Positions 1 through 6,781 of a stretch of DNA of 64,000 nucleotides are shown here, piece after piece. Position 1 is the stretch's first letter. Every line of letters starts with the position of its first letter. A program made the position numbers and the translations under genes. The notes beneath the pieces were generated by a model, which saw only the letters and a list, made by a program, of their open reading frames with translations, had not been told where the DNA came from and made no database searches. The stretch is from Actinomycetes bacterium (GTDB lineage Bacteria; Actinomycetota; Actinomycetes; Actinomycetales; Dermatophilaceae). The DNA is taken from the NCBI GenBank assembly GCA_023420415.1, contig JAEZWF010000018.1:62001-126000 (forward strand). Direction: 5' to 3'.

Positions 1-11
1 AGGTGATGCAG

Positions 12-266
12 ATGAAGACCACCAACCGAGTCCGCTCCGACAGCGAGCTGCTCGACGACATTGCCGCCGATCGTGACGAGCCGGTCGGCCCGGCCGTGGA
101 CGGCCAGGCGTTGCAGCAGCTCGCACGGGCGCGAGCTGCGCGCGAGGACGCGGACGCCGACATTCGTGCCGCGGTGGGCGCGGCTCGCGGTGCAGGCGCG
201 TCTTGGGCGGTCATCGGTGCCGTGCTGGGTGTGAGCCGGCAGGCGGCGTTGAAGCGGTTCGGGTGA
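12..266 (+). CDS. Small helix-turn-helix protein of the prophage
   Basis: The protein is about 84 residues with a charged N-terminus. Its C-terminal 25 residues (GASWAVIGAVLGVSRQAALKRF) read as a helix-turn-helix of the kind found at the C-terminus of small actinobacterial and phage DNA-binding proteins. The ATG at 12 is preceded by AGGTGA at 1-6 with good spacing. In-frame starts at 3 and 6 are also possible, and an earlier start outside the window cannot be excluded. It points rightward and converges on the long leftward early operon, so it lies at the end of that operon. Its target is unknown. Confidence 0.6.
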   Translation: MKTTNRVRSDSELLDDIAADRDEPVGPAVDGQALQQLARARAAREDADADIRAAVGAARGAGASWAVIGAVLGVSRQAALKRFG

Positions 267-273
267 GCTGAGA

Positions 274-585
274 TCACGTCGCCTCCCCGATGGCGTCGGC
301 CAGACGATCAGCGCGGGCGATCAGGTCGTCCCGAATCTCGGGGTAGTCGTGAAGGTAGGCGCCGGCCGCCTCCCGCAGCTCCCGCTCACCTCCGGCCCGC
401 ATCAGGGGCTCAGTGACGGCGGCAAGGACGGCGTCGGCGATGGCTGCGCGCGTGTGGGCCAGATGGCCGAACGGACTGCCGCGCAAACCACACCGGCATT
501 CGGTCGCATACGGCTCGTAGACGTGCGCTTCCTGTGCAACCGCGACGGCCGTGATCGCGGACTGTCGGATCGGGTCGGGGATCAT
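274..585 (-). CDS. Hypothetical phage protein (103 aa)
   Basis: I do not recognise this protein. It is 103 residues, with two Cys and several His in the first third (YEPYATECRCGLRGSPFGH), which could form a small metal site, and a helical, acidic and Arg-rich C-terminal half. Its ATG overlaps the TGA of the upstream gene (ATGA), so it is translationally coupled as the last gene of the leftward early operon. Confidence 0.6.
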   Translation of the reverse strand: MIPDPIRQSAITAVAVAQEAHVYEPYATECRCGLRGSPFGHLAHTRAAIADAVLAAVTEPLMRAGGERELREAAGAYLHDYPEIRDDLIARADRLADAIGEAT

Positions 586-869
586 CGCAGCTCCTGAGCC
601 TTGGCGGACCGCTCTCGGATGCGCAGGTCGAGCACGGCGAGGCGCCAGCGGGCTTGCTGGTAGTTGCCCCCATCCAGGTCTCTGATGGCGTGACGCAGGA
701 TGTCCACGTCACGCACGGAGTCTCCGTAGCCGTGACCAGGTGTCCAACGCGATTGCAGGCCTGCACGCTTTCGCCAGCGCAGGACCGTCCGCGTCGACAC
801 GCCGAGCAGTTCGGCGATCTCGACGTCGGCTAGGCCTGCGCTCACGAGACCGGTCAGGTCAGGGTGCAT
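582..869 (-). CDS. Phage helix-turn-helix protein (95 aa)
   Basis: The first 40 residues form a homeodomain-like or MerR-like helix-turn-helix (ADVEIAELLGVSTRTVLRWRKRAG). A helical C-terminal half rich in Arg, Leu and Glu follows. This architecture fits a small DNA-binding accessory protein in the early operon. It is too short for a small terminase subunit, although the N-terminal HTH is reminiscent of one. It overlaps the downstream gene by 4 bases and is separated from the upstream gene by only 7 bases. Confidence 0.6.
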   Translation of the reverse strand: MHPDLTGLVSAGLADVEIAELLGVSTRTVLRWRKRAGLQSRWTPGHGYGDSVRDVDILRHAIRDLDGGNYQQARWRLAVLDLRIRERSAKAQELR

Positions 870-876
870 CGCAGGC

Positions 877-1476
877 TCAGGCCTCCGGATCGATGAGTCG
901 GTCGAGCAGCTCGAGCGCCGACTTCCTCAGCGTCTCGCGCACGTCGGCGTCGGCGGCGTCGGCGGCGTCGGCGGCGTAGGCGGCGTAGGCGGCGGCGTCG
1001 GCGGCGTCGGCGTCGGCGGCGTAGGCGTCGGCGGCGTAGGTCTTGCGGATCTCACGAGACTTGTCCTTGGCAGCCAGCGCCGTCTCTCGGTTGGTGACGG
1101 GCTCGAGCACGCGCAGCTGCTCAGCGAGGTCAGGCTTGCCCAGGGCGTCGTACATGGCGGGCAGCACCTCGCGGCACGCCCAGTCGGCGAGCATGAACGC
1201 GCGGGTGATGTCTTTGCCGTCGCCGGCGGTGCCGACCATGCGCGGCAAGAACGGGATGAGCGCCTGCCGCTGCTCGGCGTTCCACGAGTCGTTCAGGCCG
1301 ATGGTGAAGCGGCGCAGGACAGGCGACGCGCACTGGGGTGCGTCGGTGTGGCCCTCACCCGCGAGCCACGCCACGACCTCCATCGCGCAATGCCCCTGGT
1401 CGAACGTGCCGTGCTTGCCGTGGTCGAGCTTGATCGTGTCGAGCACTGCGGCTCGGTCCTCGATGATGATGGTCAT
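877..1476 (-). CDS. Phage protein with Ala-rich tripeptide-repeat segment (199 aa)
   Basis: The first ~135 residues look globular, with a conserved-looking His/Asp/Glu-rich stretch near the N-terminus (KLDHGKHGTFDQGHCAMEVV). Residues ~145-180 are a low-complexity run built from Ala-Ala-Asp and Ala-Ala-Tyr units, followed by a short amphipathic C-terminal helix. The run is encoded by an almost perfect trinucleotide-based DNA repeat at 941-1040. The start ATG overlaps the stop of the upstream gene in the leftward operon. Function is unknown. The Ala-rich segment probably forms one long helix whose length can vary by slippage. Confidence 0.6.
   Translation of the reverse strand: MTIIIEDRAAVLDTIKLDHGKHGTFDQGHCAMEVVAWLAGEGHTDAPQCASPVLRRFTIGLNDSWNAEQRQALIPFLPRMVGTAGDGKDITRAFMLADWACREVLPAMYDALGKPDLAEQLRVLEPVTNRETALAAKDKSREIRKTYAADAYAADADAADAAAYAAYAADAADAADADVRETLRKSALELLDRLIDPEA
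941..1040. repeat. GGCGTCGGC/GGCGTAGGC tandem repeat inside a phage gene
   Basis: About 100 bases consist almost only of the triplets GGC, GTC, GGC and GTA in varied order. They code, on the minus strand, for Ala-Ala-Asp and Ala-Ala-Tyr units. All units keep frame, so gains or losses of triplets would lengthen or shorten the helix without breaking the gene. Confidence 0.8.
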
Positions 1477-1700
1477 GCCGAATCTCCTTGCGTGGGTTGA
1501 CCCTCGGCGCAGCTGCCGAGGGGGATCGTGAGCTGCGCGTCCGCATTGGCTTGGGCCTCGAGCTCGTCGCGGGCCTGCTTGCGGATGGCGTCGAACTTGG
1601 CCCGGTCGAGAGGCACAGGCGGGTCGAGCACGCGGGATGCGCGGCAGTGGTGGTTCCGGTACACCGGGTGACCACAGTTGGGGCAGTTCCGGTCGCGCAT
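1473..1700 (-). CDS. Small zinc-ribbon phage protein (75 aa)
   Basis: The N-terminus carries Cys-x2-Cys followed by His and Cys residues (RNCPNCGHPVYRNHHC), a compact zinc-binding knuckle. The rest is helical and charged. The ATG at 1700 shares its A with the TGA of the preceding gene (TGATG), which supports that start and shows translational coupling. It is in the same frame as the upstream half of the preceding gene only because that gene carries a frameshift. Function is unknown; a DNA- or RNA-binding accessory role would be typical. Confidence 0.55.
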   Translation of the reverse strand: MRDRNCPNCGHPVYRNHHCRASRVLDPPVPLDRAKFDAIRKQARDELEAQANADAQLTIPLGSCAEGQPTQGDSA

Positions 1701-2141
1701 CACGCCGGCCTGCGGTCGGGGATGGACCACCAGCCGTGGGCGGCGCCCTTGTGGGCGCACTTGCGACAGGTCAGGAGCCAACCGGTGCTGCGGGAGTACA
1801 CCCACGTGTCTGGGTCGGGCTCGTCGCACCCGGTCGATCCAGCACGTGTCAGCCGGAACCTCAGGCGTGTATGCCGTCGCCCGGGACTGCTCGCGGCGGC
1901 GGGCGTCGCGGGCGTTGACAAACGCTGAGGCGATCCAAAGCACGAACGCGAGCGCCGATACCACGGCGAGCGCGACCGCGACAGGGACGTCGTAGGCGTC
2001 CTCGTGGCGGATTCGGTTGCCCTCTCGGTATGCCAGGTCACCCACGGTCGTCTCCTTCGTTAACCAGGCCGGATGGCAGTTGCATCGAGCCAACATCCGT
2101 TCCACCAGTGCCTCGTACCGGGCCTTGTAGTCGTCACTCAT
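1700..2141 (-). pseudogene. Frameshifted phage membrane protein with zinc-ribbon tail
   Basis: Translation from the ATG at 2141 gives a soluble start with Cys residues (ARCNCHPAW), one transmembrane helix (about residues 49-67, AVALAVVSALAFVLWIASA) and a charged stretch. At about 1,820-1,835 the sensible protein moves to the +1 frame, which reads CDEPDPDTWVYSRSTGW and a Cys-x2-Cys pair before its TGA at 1,700. Removing one G from the GGG run there would restore a single protein of about 146 residues. The downstream gene is coupled to the second frame. This is either a real inactivating insertion, a programmed frameshift or a sequencing error. Confidence 0.5.
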
Positions 2142-2724
2142 CGTCGGCCCCCGTGGGGAGCAGGGCGCGGATGTCGTGAGCGCACCCGGCCAGCAGCCCT
2201 TGCCACTCGTGTCCCTCGGAGGAGGCGTACATCTCGTCAGCCAGCGCCCTGACCTGCTCCACCACAGCCGCGAGGGTGGCGAGAGCGGCACGGGCAGCGT
2301 CACGCTCGGACACCATCGCCTGTGCCAGTTCCGGAATGTCGTGGTGGCTCCACGACGTGAGAGCCGGAGGGTCGCCGCGCAGGACGTTGGCCGTGCGGGT
2401 CAACAGGTCGCCCTGCCGAGACAGGATGCCGTCGTACTCACTGGCGTCCTCACGTGCTGCGTCCCGCTCGGCTCGCAGGTCAGCCGTGGCAGCCTCCACA
2501 GCCGCAGCCACGTCCTCGTCCCGCAGGGCCAGCACAGCGCGGATCGGGTCGTGGCTGTTCGCCACGCCGTAGATCGCCTTGGTGTACCGCTGCACGTCCT
2601 CGTCCGCGGGCGAGACCGGGCGAACGTCCGGGGCGGTCGGGCGGTCCAAGACGTTGGCGTTCGTCATCGGGTCGAGGATGCATCCGTGACCGGCGTGCGG
2701 CTGGTTCTCATTTGGGGCGGTCAT
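2134..2724 (-). CDS. Hypothetical phage protein with coiled-coil segment (196 aa)
   Basis: I do not recognise a family. The N-terminus is disordered (Pro/Asp-rich). Residues ~55-175 are mostly helical with heptad-like Leu/Ala spacing (VEAATADLRAERDAAREDA and AALATLAAVVEQVRALADE), suggesting coiled coils. A Trp- and His-containing patch lies between them. The chosen ATG overlaps the upstream stop (ATGA), preferred over an in-frame start at 2,763. It is part of the leftward early operon. Confidence 0.55.
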   Translation of the reverse strand: MTAPNENQPHAGHGCILDPMTNANVLDRPTAPDVRPVSPADEDVQRYTKAIYGVANSHDPIRAVLALRDEDVAAAVEAATADLRAERDAAREDASEYDGILSRQGDLLTRTANVLRGDPPALTSWSHHDIPELAQAMVSERDAARAALATLAAVVEQVRALADEMYASSEGHEWQGLLAGCAHDIRALLPTGADDE

Positions 2725-2930
2725 CGCTGGCCCCTGAGCGTCTCGGTCATGCACTCCGGGCACATCTGGCCGTCATCGCCGGAGTACCAGCCGAGCGGCT
2801 TGCCGGTGAGGACTTGCAGCGGGCTGTAGTCGTAGGCGTCCATCGGGTGCTCTCCGTCCCCGATCGTGCGCTTCCGGCGGCACATGCCGCACGTCGCTGC
2901 GGCCTGCTGCTGGTTCTCGTGGTGGGTCAT
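2721..2930 (-). CDS. Small phage protein with two CxxC pairs (69 aa)
   Basis: Two Cys-x2-Cys pairs (TCGMCRRKR near the N-terminus and QMCPECMTE near the C-terminus) flank a Tyr/Asp-rich middle and probably bind one zinc ion, giving a minimal zinc-ribbon fold. It is the first gene downstream of the repeat array at 2,968-3,085 and starts the next coupled block. The ATG at 2,930 is preferred because the longer frame runs back through the repeat array. Confidence 0.55.
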   Translation of the reverse strand: MTHHENQQQAAATCGMCRRKRTIGDGEHPMDAYDYSPLQVLTGKPLGWYSGDDGQMCPECMTETLRGQR

Positions 2931-2967
2931 GGTGTGGGTCCTTTCACGGGGTTGGGTTGGTGGTCTT

Positions 2968-3085
2968 CGGATCAGTCGGAGGGATCGGTCGCACTGATCC
3001 CGGTCCCCGAAGGGAGAGGGACCGGGGATCAGTGCTGCGACTGGCACCAGAAGGGATCAGTCGAGGGATCGGTCGGGGATCAGTC
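2968..3085. repeat. GATC-containing decamer array, candidate phage replication origin
   Basis: Seven copies of a GGGATC(A/G)GT(C/G) decamer occur within about 118 bases: six direct (starting near 2,968, 2,981, 3,025, 3,053, 3,065 and 3,076) and one inverted (near 2,992). Every copy contains GATC, so the array holds seven GATC sites where base composition predicts fewer than one. It abuts the 3' end of the helicase gene, and a Dam-type methylase gene follows that. Iteron-like direct repeats next to a replication gene suggest an origin or a binding array. This is inference. Confidence 0.45.
2994..3032. terminator. Hairpin downstream of the helicase gene
   Basis: CTGATCCCGGTCCC (2,994-3,007) pairs with GGGACCGGGGATCAG (3,018-3,032), with one bulged G, around a 10-base loop. 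It lies in the 149-base gap between the helicase stop and the next gene, so it could end or attenuate the leftward transcript. No U-run follows. It also overlaps the GATC repeat array and may instead belong to the origin. Confidence 0.45.
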
Positions 3086-4663
3086 ATCGGAGTCCTTCGG
3101 GAACGCCTCGACGAGGTGGTGAAGGGTGGACCCGCGGGGGCCGTCTTCGGTCCGGATGTGGTGTTCGCGGATGAGCGCCTGGACGGCGTCCGCGATGCCG
3201 TCGTTGGAGCCCTTGACGCCCTTCTTGATGTCGTTGAGCGAGCTCGCGCCGGGGTGGCCGAGGAGGAACTGGGAGACGCGCTCCATGAGGATCGTGGGCC
3301 GGAAGTGGCCTTCCTCGTCGACGCTGGCGGTCGGGTGGTCGAGCCAGGCGAAGGTCTGGCCTTCGGCGGTGTCGTCGAGGTGGAACTCGGCGATGGTGTG
3401 GCCGTCGGGTCCGACGTCGCCGTGCTTGTCCTTGTCGAGGACGACCTTGATGACACCGTGTTCGCCGCGGCCGCCGGATCGGACCTTGATGGCCTTCATG
3501 GCTGTACCGGTGATGGATGCGAGCTTGTGCTGTCCGCCGATGGCGTAGCGGCCGCGGGTCTCGGCGTCCTTGGTGACGTGGTCGATCTGCAGGACGGCCG
3601 GGCCGCGGTCGGCGATGCGGCGGGGGAGCTTCATGACGTAGGCGGCGACGTCGTCGTTGTCGTTGATGGACCAGCCGTGCATGCTCATGGCTTCGGTGAC
3701 GCCGTCGATGACGGCGATGGTGCAGCCGTCGATGGCCTGGTCGAGGTGGGTGGTTCCGGCTGGGTCGATGGCGGCGTCTGGTCGCACGTAGCGCCACCGT
3801 TGCGGGTCGCGCAGCACGTTGGGGTCGACGCCGATCTGTAGGAGGCGTGCGGCGACGGACTGGGCGCGGTCTTCGAAGTCGACGAGGGCGGCGTTGTTGC
3901 CGGCTTCGAGCTCTTGGGCGATGGCGAGCAGTGCGACCCAGGTCTTGAGGCTGCCGGGTTCGCCGCTGATGGAGTGGACGGCGTAGGGGTAGAGGAGGTT
4001 CTTGCCGTCGCGGCGCCTGAGGATGGTGGCGACGGGCGCGGAGAGGTCGCCGTCGAGGACGGCGGCGAAGTCGACGGGTGCCCAGGTGTTGACGGGGCCT
4101 TGGTGGTCGACGCCGGGGACGTGTTGGCGGACCTGTTCGAGCTCGGCCTGGGCGGCGGCGATGATGTCGTCGTAGTCGACGACGCCGTCCATGGTGGCAA
4201 GCTGCTGCAGGCGGGTGGCGGCTTGGCTGAGCCGGGTTTGGGTGGCGTGGCCGGCGACGAGGTCGGCGTAGTAGCCGGCGTCGACGACGGCGAGGCCTTC
4301 GTAGTGGAGTTGTTCGAGTTCGGCTTGGCCGCCGATGCGGGGGAGCTGGTTACCGAGCTGGTGGGCGACGGTGAGGGTGTCGACGGGTTGGGCTCGGGCG
4401 TAGAGGTGGACGATCGCGTCGTAGATGTGTTCGTAGCGGGCGTCGTGGAAGTCGCCGCCCTGGAGGACGTGGGTGGCGTCTGCGCGGGCGCCCGGGTCGC
4501 GGAGCATGGCGCCGAGGAGGGCGCGTTCGGTGAGGTCGCGGGGGGTGCGGGTGGGCGCGGGTGGTCGGGTGTCGAAGTCGTCGTCGGGTGGCGCTTCGAG
4601 GGGTGGTGGTTCTTGGCGGCGTCGCTGGTCGATGTTGACGACGTCGTGGCGGCGTTCGGTCAC
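3080..4663 (-). CDS. Phage replicative helicase-like protein (DnaB N-domain plus RepA-like ATPase)
   Basis: The protein is 527 residues. Residues ~44-155 match the DnaB N-terminal helical domain (TERALLGAMLRDP, followed by the YADLVAGHA region). Residues ~215-420 form a RecA-fold ATPase of the RepA/DnaB type, with Walker A GEPGSLKT at 234-241 and a hydrophobic Walker B strand IAVIDGV. The C-terminal ~70 residues look like a winged helix. It should unwind DNA at the element's origin in the cytoplasm. It is coupled to the upstream methylase gene (ATGA). It is shorter and more divergent in the ATPase core than host DnaB, consistent with a phage version. Confidence 0.75.
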   Translation of the reverse strand: MTERRHDVVNIDQRRRQEPPPLEAPPDDDFDTRPPAPTRTPRDLTERALLGAMLRDPGARADATHVLQGGDFHDARYEHIYDAIVHLYARAQPVDTLTVAHQLGNQLPRIGGQAELEQLHYEGLAVVDAGYYADLVAGHATQTRLSQAATRLQQLATMDGVVDYDDIIAAAQAELEQVRQHVPGVDHQGPVNTWAPVDFAAVLDGDLSAPVATILRRRDGKNLLYPYAVHSISGEPGSLKTWVALLAIAQELEAGNNAALVDFEDRAQSVAARLLQIGVDPNVLRDPQRWRYVRPDAAIDPAGTTHLDQAIDGCTIAVIDGVTEAMSMHGWSINDNDDVAAYVMKLPRRIADRGPAVLQIDHVTKDAETRGRYAIGGQHKLASITGTAMKAIKVRSGGRGEHGVIKVVLDKDKHGDVGPDGHTIAEFHLDDTAEGQTFAWLDHPTASVDEEGHFRPTILMERVSQFLLGHPGASSLNDIKKGVKGSNDGIADAVQALIREHHIRTEDGPRGSTLHHLVEAFPKDSDD

Positions 4664-5478
4664 GCGGCACCGCCGAACAGGGTGTCATCGTGGACGAGGT
4701 CGCGGTTGGCCCAGAGGACCTCGGTGCGGCGCTGGTCGCCCTTCCCGTTGCCGGTCTTGGTGGCGATCTCGATGCGGTTCCAGTCGGCCAGGGAGCGGTC
4801 GTACAGCGGCGAGGGGTAGCCGGAGATGACGACGGCCGCGGACGCGGCTCGAGCTGCGTCGAGGACCTCGAGGTGCTGCGCCTCGGTGGTGAGCTCGTGG
4901 CGGTAGTTCCGCGCCCTCGTGGATCCGAGGTAGGGCGGGTCGAGGTAGAGAAGGACGCCCGGGTGTTCGCCGTATTTGGTGATGAGGTCGAGGGCTGGTC
5001 GGCACTCGAGGGAGACATGGTGAAGGCGGTCGATGAGCGTGGCCATGCGGTCGACGTAGCCGGCGAGGTACTTGGGGAAGCCGAGGCTGGTGCCGTCGGG
5101 CTTGGCGAAGTGCCGCCAGCCGGTCGCACGCAGGGATGAGGACCTGCCCTGGGTGAGGGCGACCCAGGTGCGGCGGGCGCGCTCGATGTCGTCGACGTCG
5201 GCGGGCTTGGTGGACTGGGCGTGCTCGATGCGGGAGTGCGGGGTGAGGGCGCAGAGGCGCTGTAGTTCGTCGCCGTGGTCGCGGAGCTGGGTCCAGAAGT
5301 TGACGAGGTCGCCGTCGATGTCGTTGGCGGTCTCCATCTTCGAGGGCGCCTTAGCGAGCAGTACGGCGAGGGAGCCGGCGAAGGGTTCGACGTAGTGCTG
5401 GTGCTCGGGCAGCACGGAGACGATGAAGTCGGCGAGGTTGGTCTTGCCGCCGTAGTACGAGAACGGTGGGGAGGTCAC
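4660..5478 (-). CDS. Dam-family (D12 class) DNA adenine N6-methyltransferase
   Basis: The protein has 272 residues, the usual length for this class. The order of motifs is that of Dam/DpnM enzymes: YYGGKT at 8-13, the SAM-binding EPFAGSLAVL at 31-40 (standard FxGxG loosened to FAGSL) and catalytic DPPY at 180-183. It transfers a methyl group to adenine N6. Dam relatives usually recognise GATC, but specificity cannot be read from the sequence. Translation probably starts at GTG 5,478. It overlaps the helicase gene by 4 bases. A role in protecting phage DNA, or in marking the GATC array at 2,968-3,085, is inference. Confidence 0.85.
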   Translation of the reverse strand: MTSPPFSYYGGKTNLADFIVSVLPEHQHYVEPFAGSLAVLLAKAPSKMETANDIDGDLVNFWTQLRDHGDELQRLCALTPHSRIEHAQSTKPADVDDIERARRTWVALTQGRSSSLRATGWRHFAKPDGTSLGFPKYLAGYVDRMATLIDRLHHVSLECRPALDLITKYGEHPGVLLYLDPPYLGSTRARNYRHELTTEAQHLEVLDAARAASAAVVISGYPSPLYDRSLADWNRIEIATKTGNGKGDQRRTEVLWANRDLVHDDTLFGGAA

Positions 5479-5517
5479 CGGGAGCCTTCCTGCGGGGGCT
5501 TGGTCTGGATGCAGGGT

Positions 5518-5552
5518 GTGCCGGCCCGCGGGGTCGAGGCGCGGGCCGGCAC
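5518..5552 (-). terminator. Strong hairpin between DUF2303 gene and methylase gene
   Basis: GTGCCGGCCCGCG (5,518-5,530) and CGCGGGCCGGCAC (5,540-5,552) form a perfect 13-bp stem with a 9-base loop. It sits in the 79-base gap after the DUF2303 stop on the leftward strand and would end or attenuate that transcript before the methylase-helicase pair. Confidence 0.7.
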
Positions 5553-5557
5553 TGCTC

Positions 5558-6382
5558 TCAGGTGGTGGACCAGATGTCGCGGGAGGTGTCTGCGCTTACC
5601 TTGGTGACGACGCTGTCGAACGCGTCCTGCAGGACGTCCTTGGGTCGGTTGAGGCGGTACCCGAGCAGGAGTGACCCGTTGGCGATGCGGTACCGGAACC
5701 GGGCCTGCACCTTGTACGTCTCGCCACGCTCGAACGGCTGCAGCGCGAGGGTGAAGGTGTCGGGGATCGCGATCGACCCCTTCTTTCCGGCGGTGGCGGT
5801 GGTGTTCTCGGCGTAGGTGAGCTGGGTCTCGCCGGACTTGAGGCGCTGGGAGGAGTCGAAGTCGACCTTGGTGGTGGCCTGGAAGGTTTGGGCGAGCTCG
5901 AGCATGTCGGCGCCGGTGGGGGTGACGAAGTTGGGCAGGTGGTCCTCGATGAACTCGGCGAACTCGACCTGGGGCATGAGTCGGCCGTCGCGTTCGGTCC
6001 ACTGCTTCCAGTCGTCGGTGCGTTGCAGCTGCAGCTTGATCTGGTGGTCCTGGTGGCCGGCGTAGTCTTCGATGCCGTCGCCTGTGGTGCCGAGGTGGGC
6101 GTTGATGACGGCCTTGATCTGGGAGGCGCCGTCGTGGGCCCAGAGCTCGGTTTCGGGAAGGCCGTGCTTGGCGATGGCCTGCACGAACGAGGGGATGTCG
6201 GTGACGGTGTAGTGGCCGGTCTTGCGTGCGGGGCGCTGCTCCTCGTCTTCGCGGAGCTGCTCGCGGATGTCGACGAGCTCGTGGCTGACGCCGTCGTAGT
6301 ACAGGCCGCGCTCGAGCTGTTGGGCTCCGACGGCGTCCTGTGCGGTCTCGATGATGTCGCGGGCTTCGGTGGTTTCGGGCAT
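5558..6382 (-). CDS. DUF2303 family phage protein (YfdQ-like)
   Basis: The protein is 274 residues with the features of DUF2303: an N-terminal helical part, a central segment with the Phe/Glu-rich FAEFIEDHLPNF and an all-beta C-terminal half ending with FRYRIANGSLLLGYRLNRP. Members are widespread in tailed phages and prophages, including E. coli YfdQ. Their role is unknown, though they often sit near recombination and replication genes. The ATG at 6,382 is 4 bases from the stop of the upstream gene. A perfect hairpin follows the gene. Confidence 0.8.
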   Translation of the reverse strand: MPETTEARDIIETAQDAVGAQQLERGLYYDGVSHELVDIREQLREDEEQRPARKTGHYTVTDIPSFVQAIAKHGLPETELWAHDGASQIKAVINAHLGTTGDGIEDYAGHQDHQIKLQLQRTDDWKQWTERDGRLMPQVEFAEFIEDHLPNFVTPTGADMLELAQTFQATTKVDFDSSQRLKSGETQLTYAENTTATAGKKGSIAIPDTFTLALQPFERGETYKVQARFRYRIANGSLLLGYRLNRPKDVLQDAFDSVVTKVSADTSRDIWSTT

Positions 6383-6385
6383 GGC

Positions 6386-6781
6386 TCAGTTGGCCTCTCG
6401 GTCGTAGGTGGTGGGGTCGGTGATTTCGCCGTCGGCGTTGACGCCGGGAGGCGGGGGGACTTCGCGGAGGCTGTCGAAGGCCAGCTGGTCGGGGTCGTCG
6501 CGTTGGAGGTTGCCGTCCTTGCCGACGAACCACATGCCGGAGGGGCGGTCGTGTTCGGGGAGCTTGAGGGCGATCTTGTCGCTGACGATGACGACGCGGT
6601 CGTCCTTCTTCATGGGTTCGACGGTGACGGTGAGGGTGACGGCGCCCTTCTTGCCGGTGTCTTTGACGCGGGCGACGAGGGTGTGGAGGGCGTCGCCGAG
6701 TTCGTCGTGGGTGCGGCCGCGGCCGTGTTCGCGGAGGAAGTCCGCGAAGGGGCGCACGGTTGGTCGGTCTGGGTCGGTCAT
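6386..6781 (-). CDS. Hypothetical phage protein upstream of DUF2303 (131 aa)
   Basis: No family is recognised. The N-terminal half has an amphipathic helix followed by a beta-rich core with a Lys-rich turn (VEPMKKDDRVVIVSDKIALKLP). The C-terminal third is Pro/Asp-rich and likely disordered. The ATG at 6,781 has AGGAGA about 8 bases upstream and overlaps the stop of the five-HTH gene. Its fixed position before DUF2303 suggests the two act together, which is inference. Confidence 0.6.
   Translation of the reverse strand: MTDPDRPTVRPFADFLREHGRGRTHDELGDALHTLVARVKDTGKKGAVTLTVTVEPMKKDDRVVIVSDKIALKLPEHDRPSGMWFVGKDGNLQRDDPDQLAFDSLREVPPPPGVNADGEITDPTTYDREAN

Noticed and set aside
941..1040. CRISPR-like repetitive array
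   Set aside because: The units are pure triplets in frame within a coding region, with no spacers and no cas genes.
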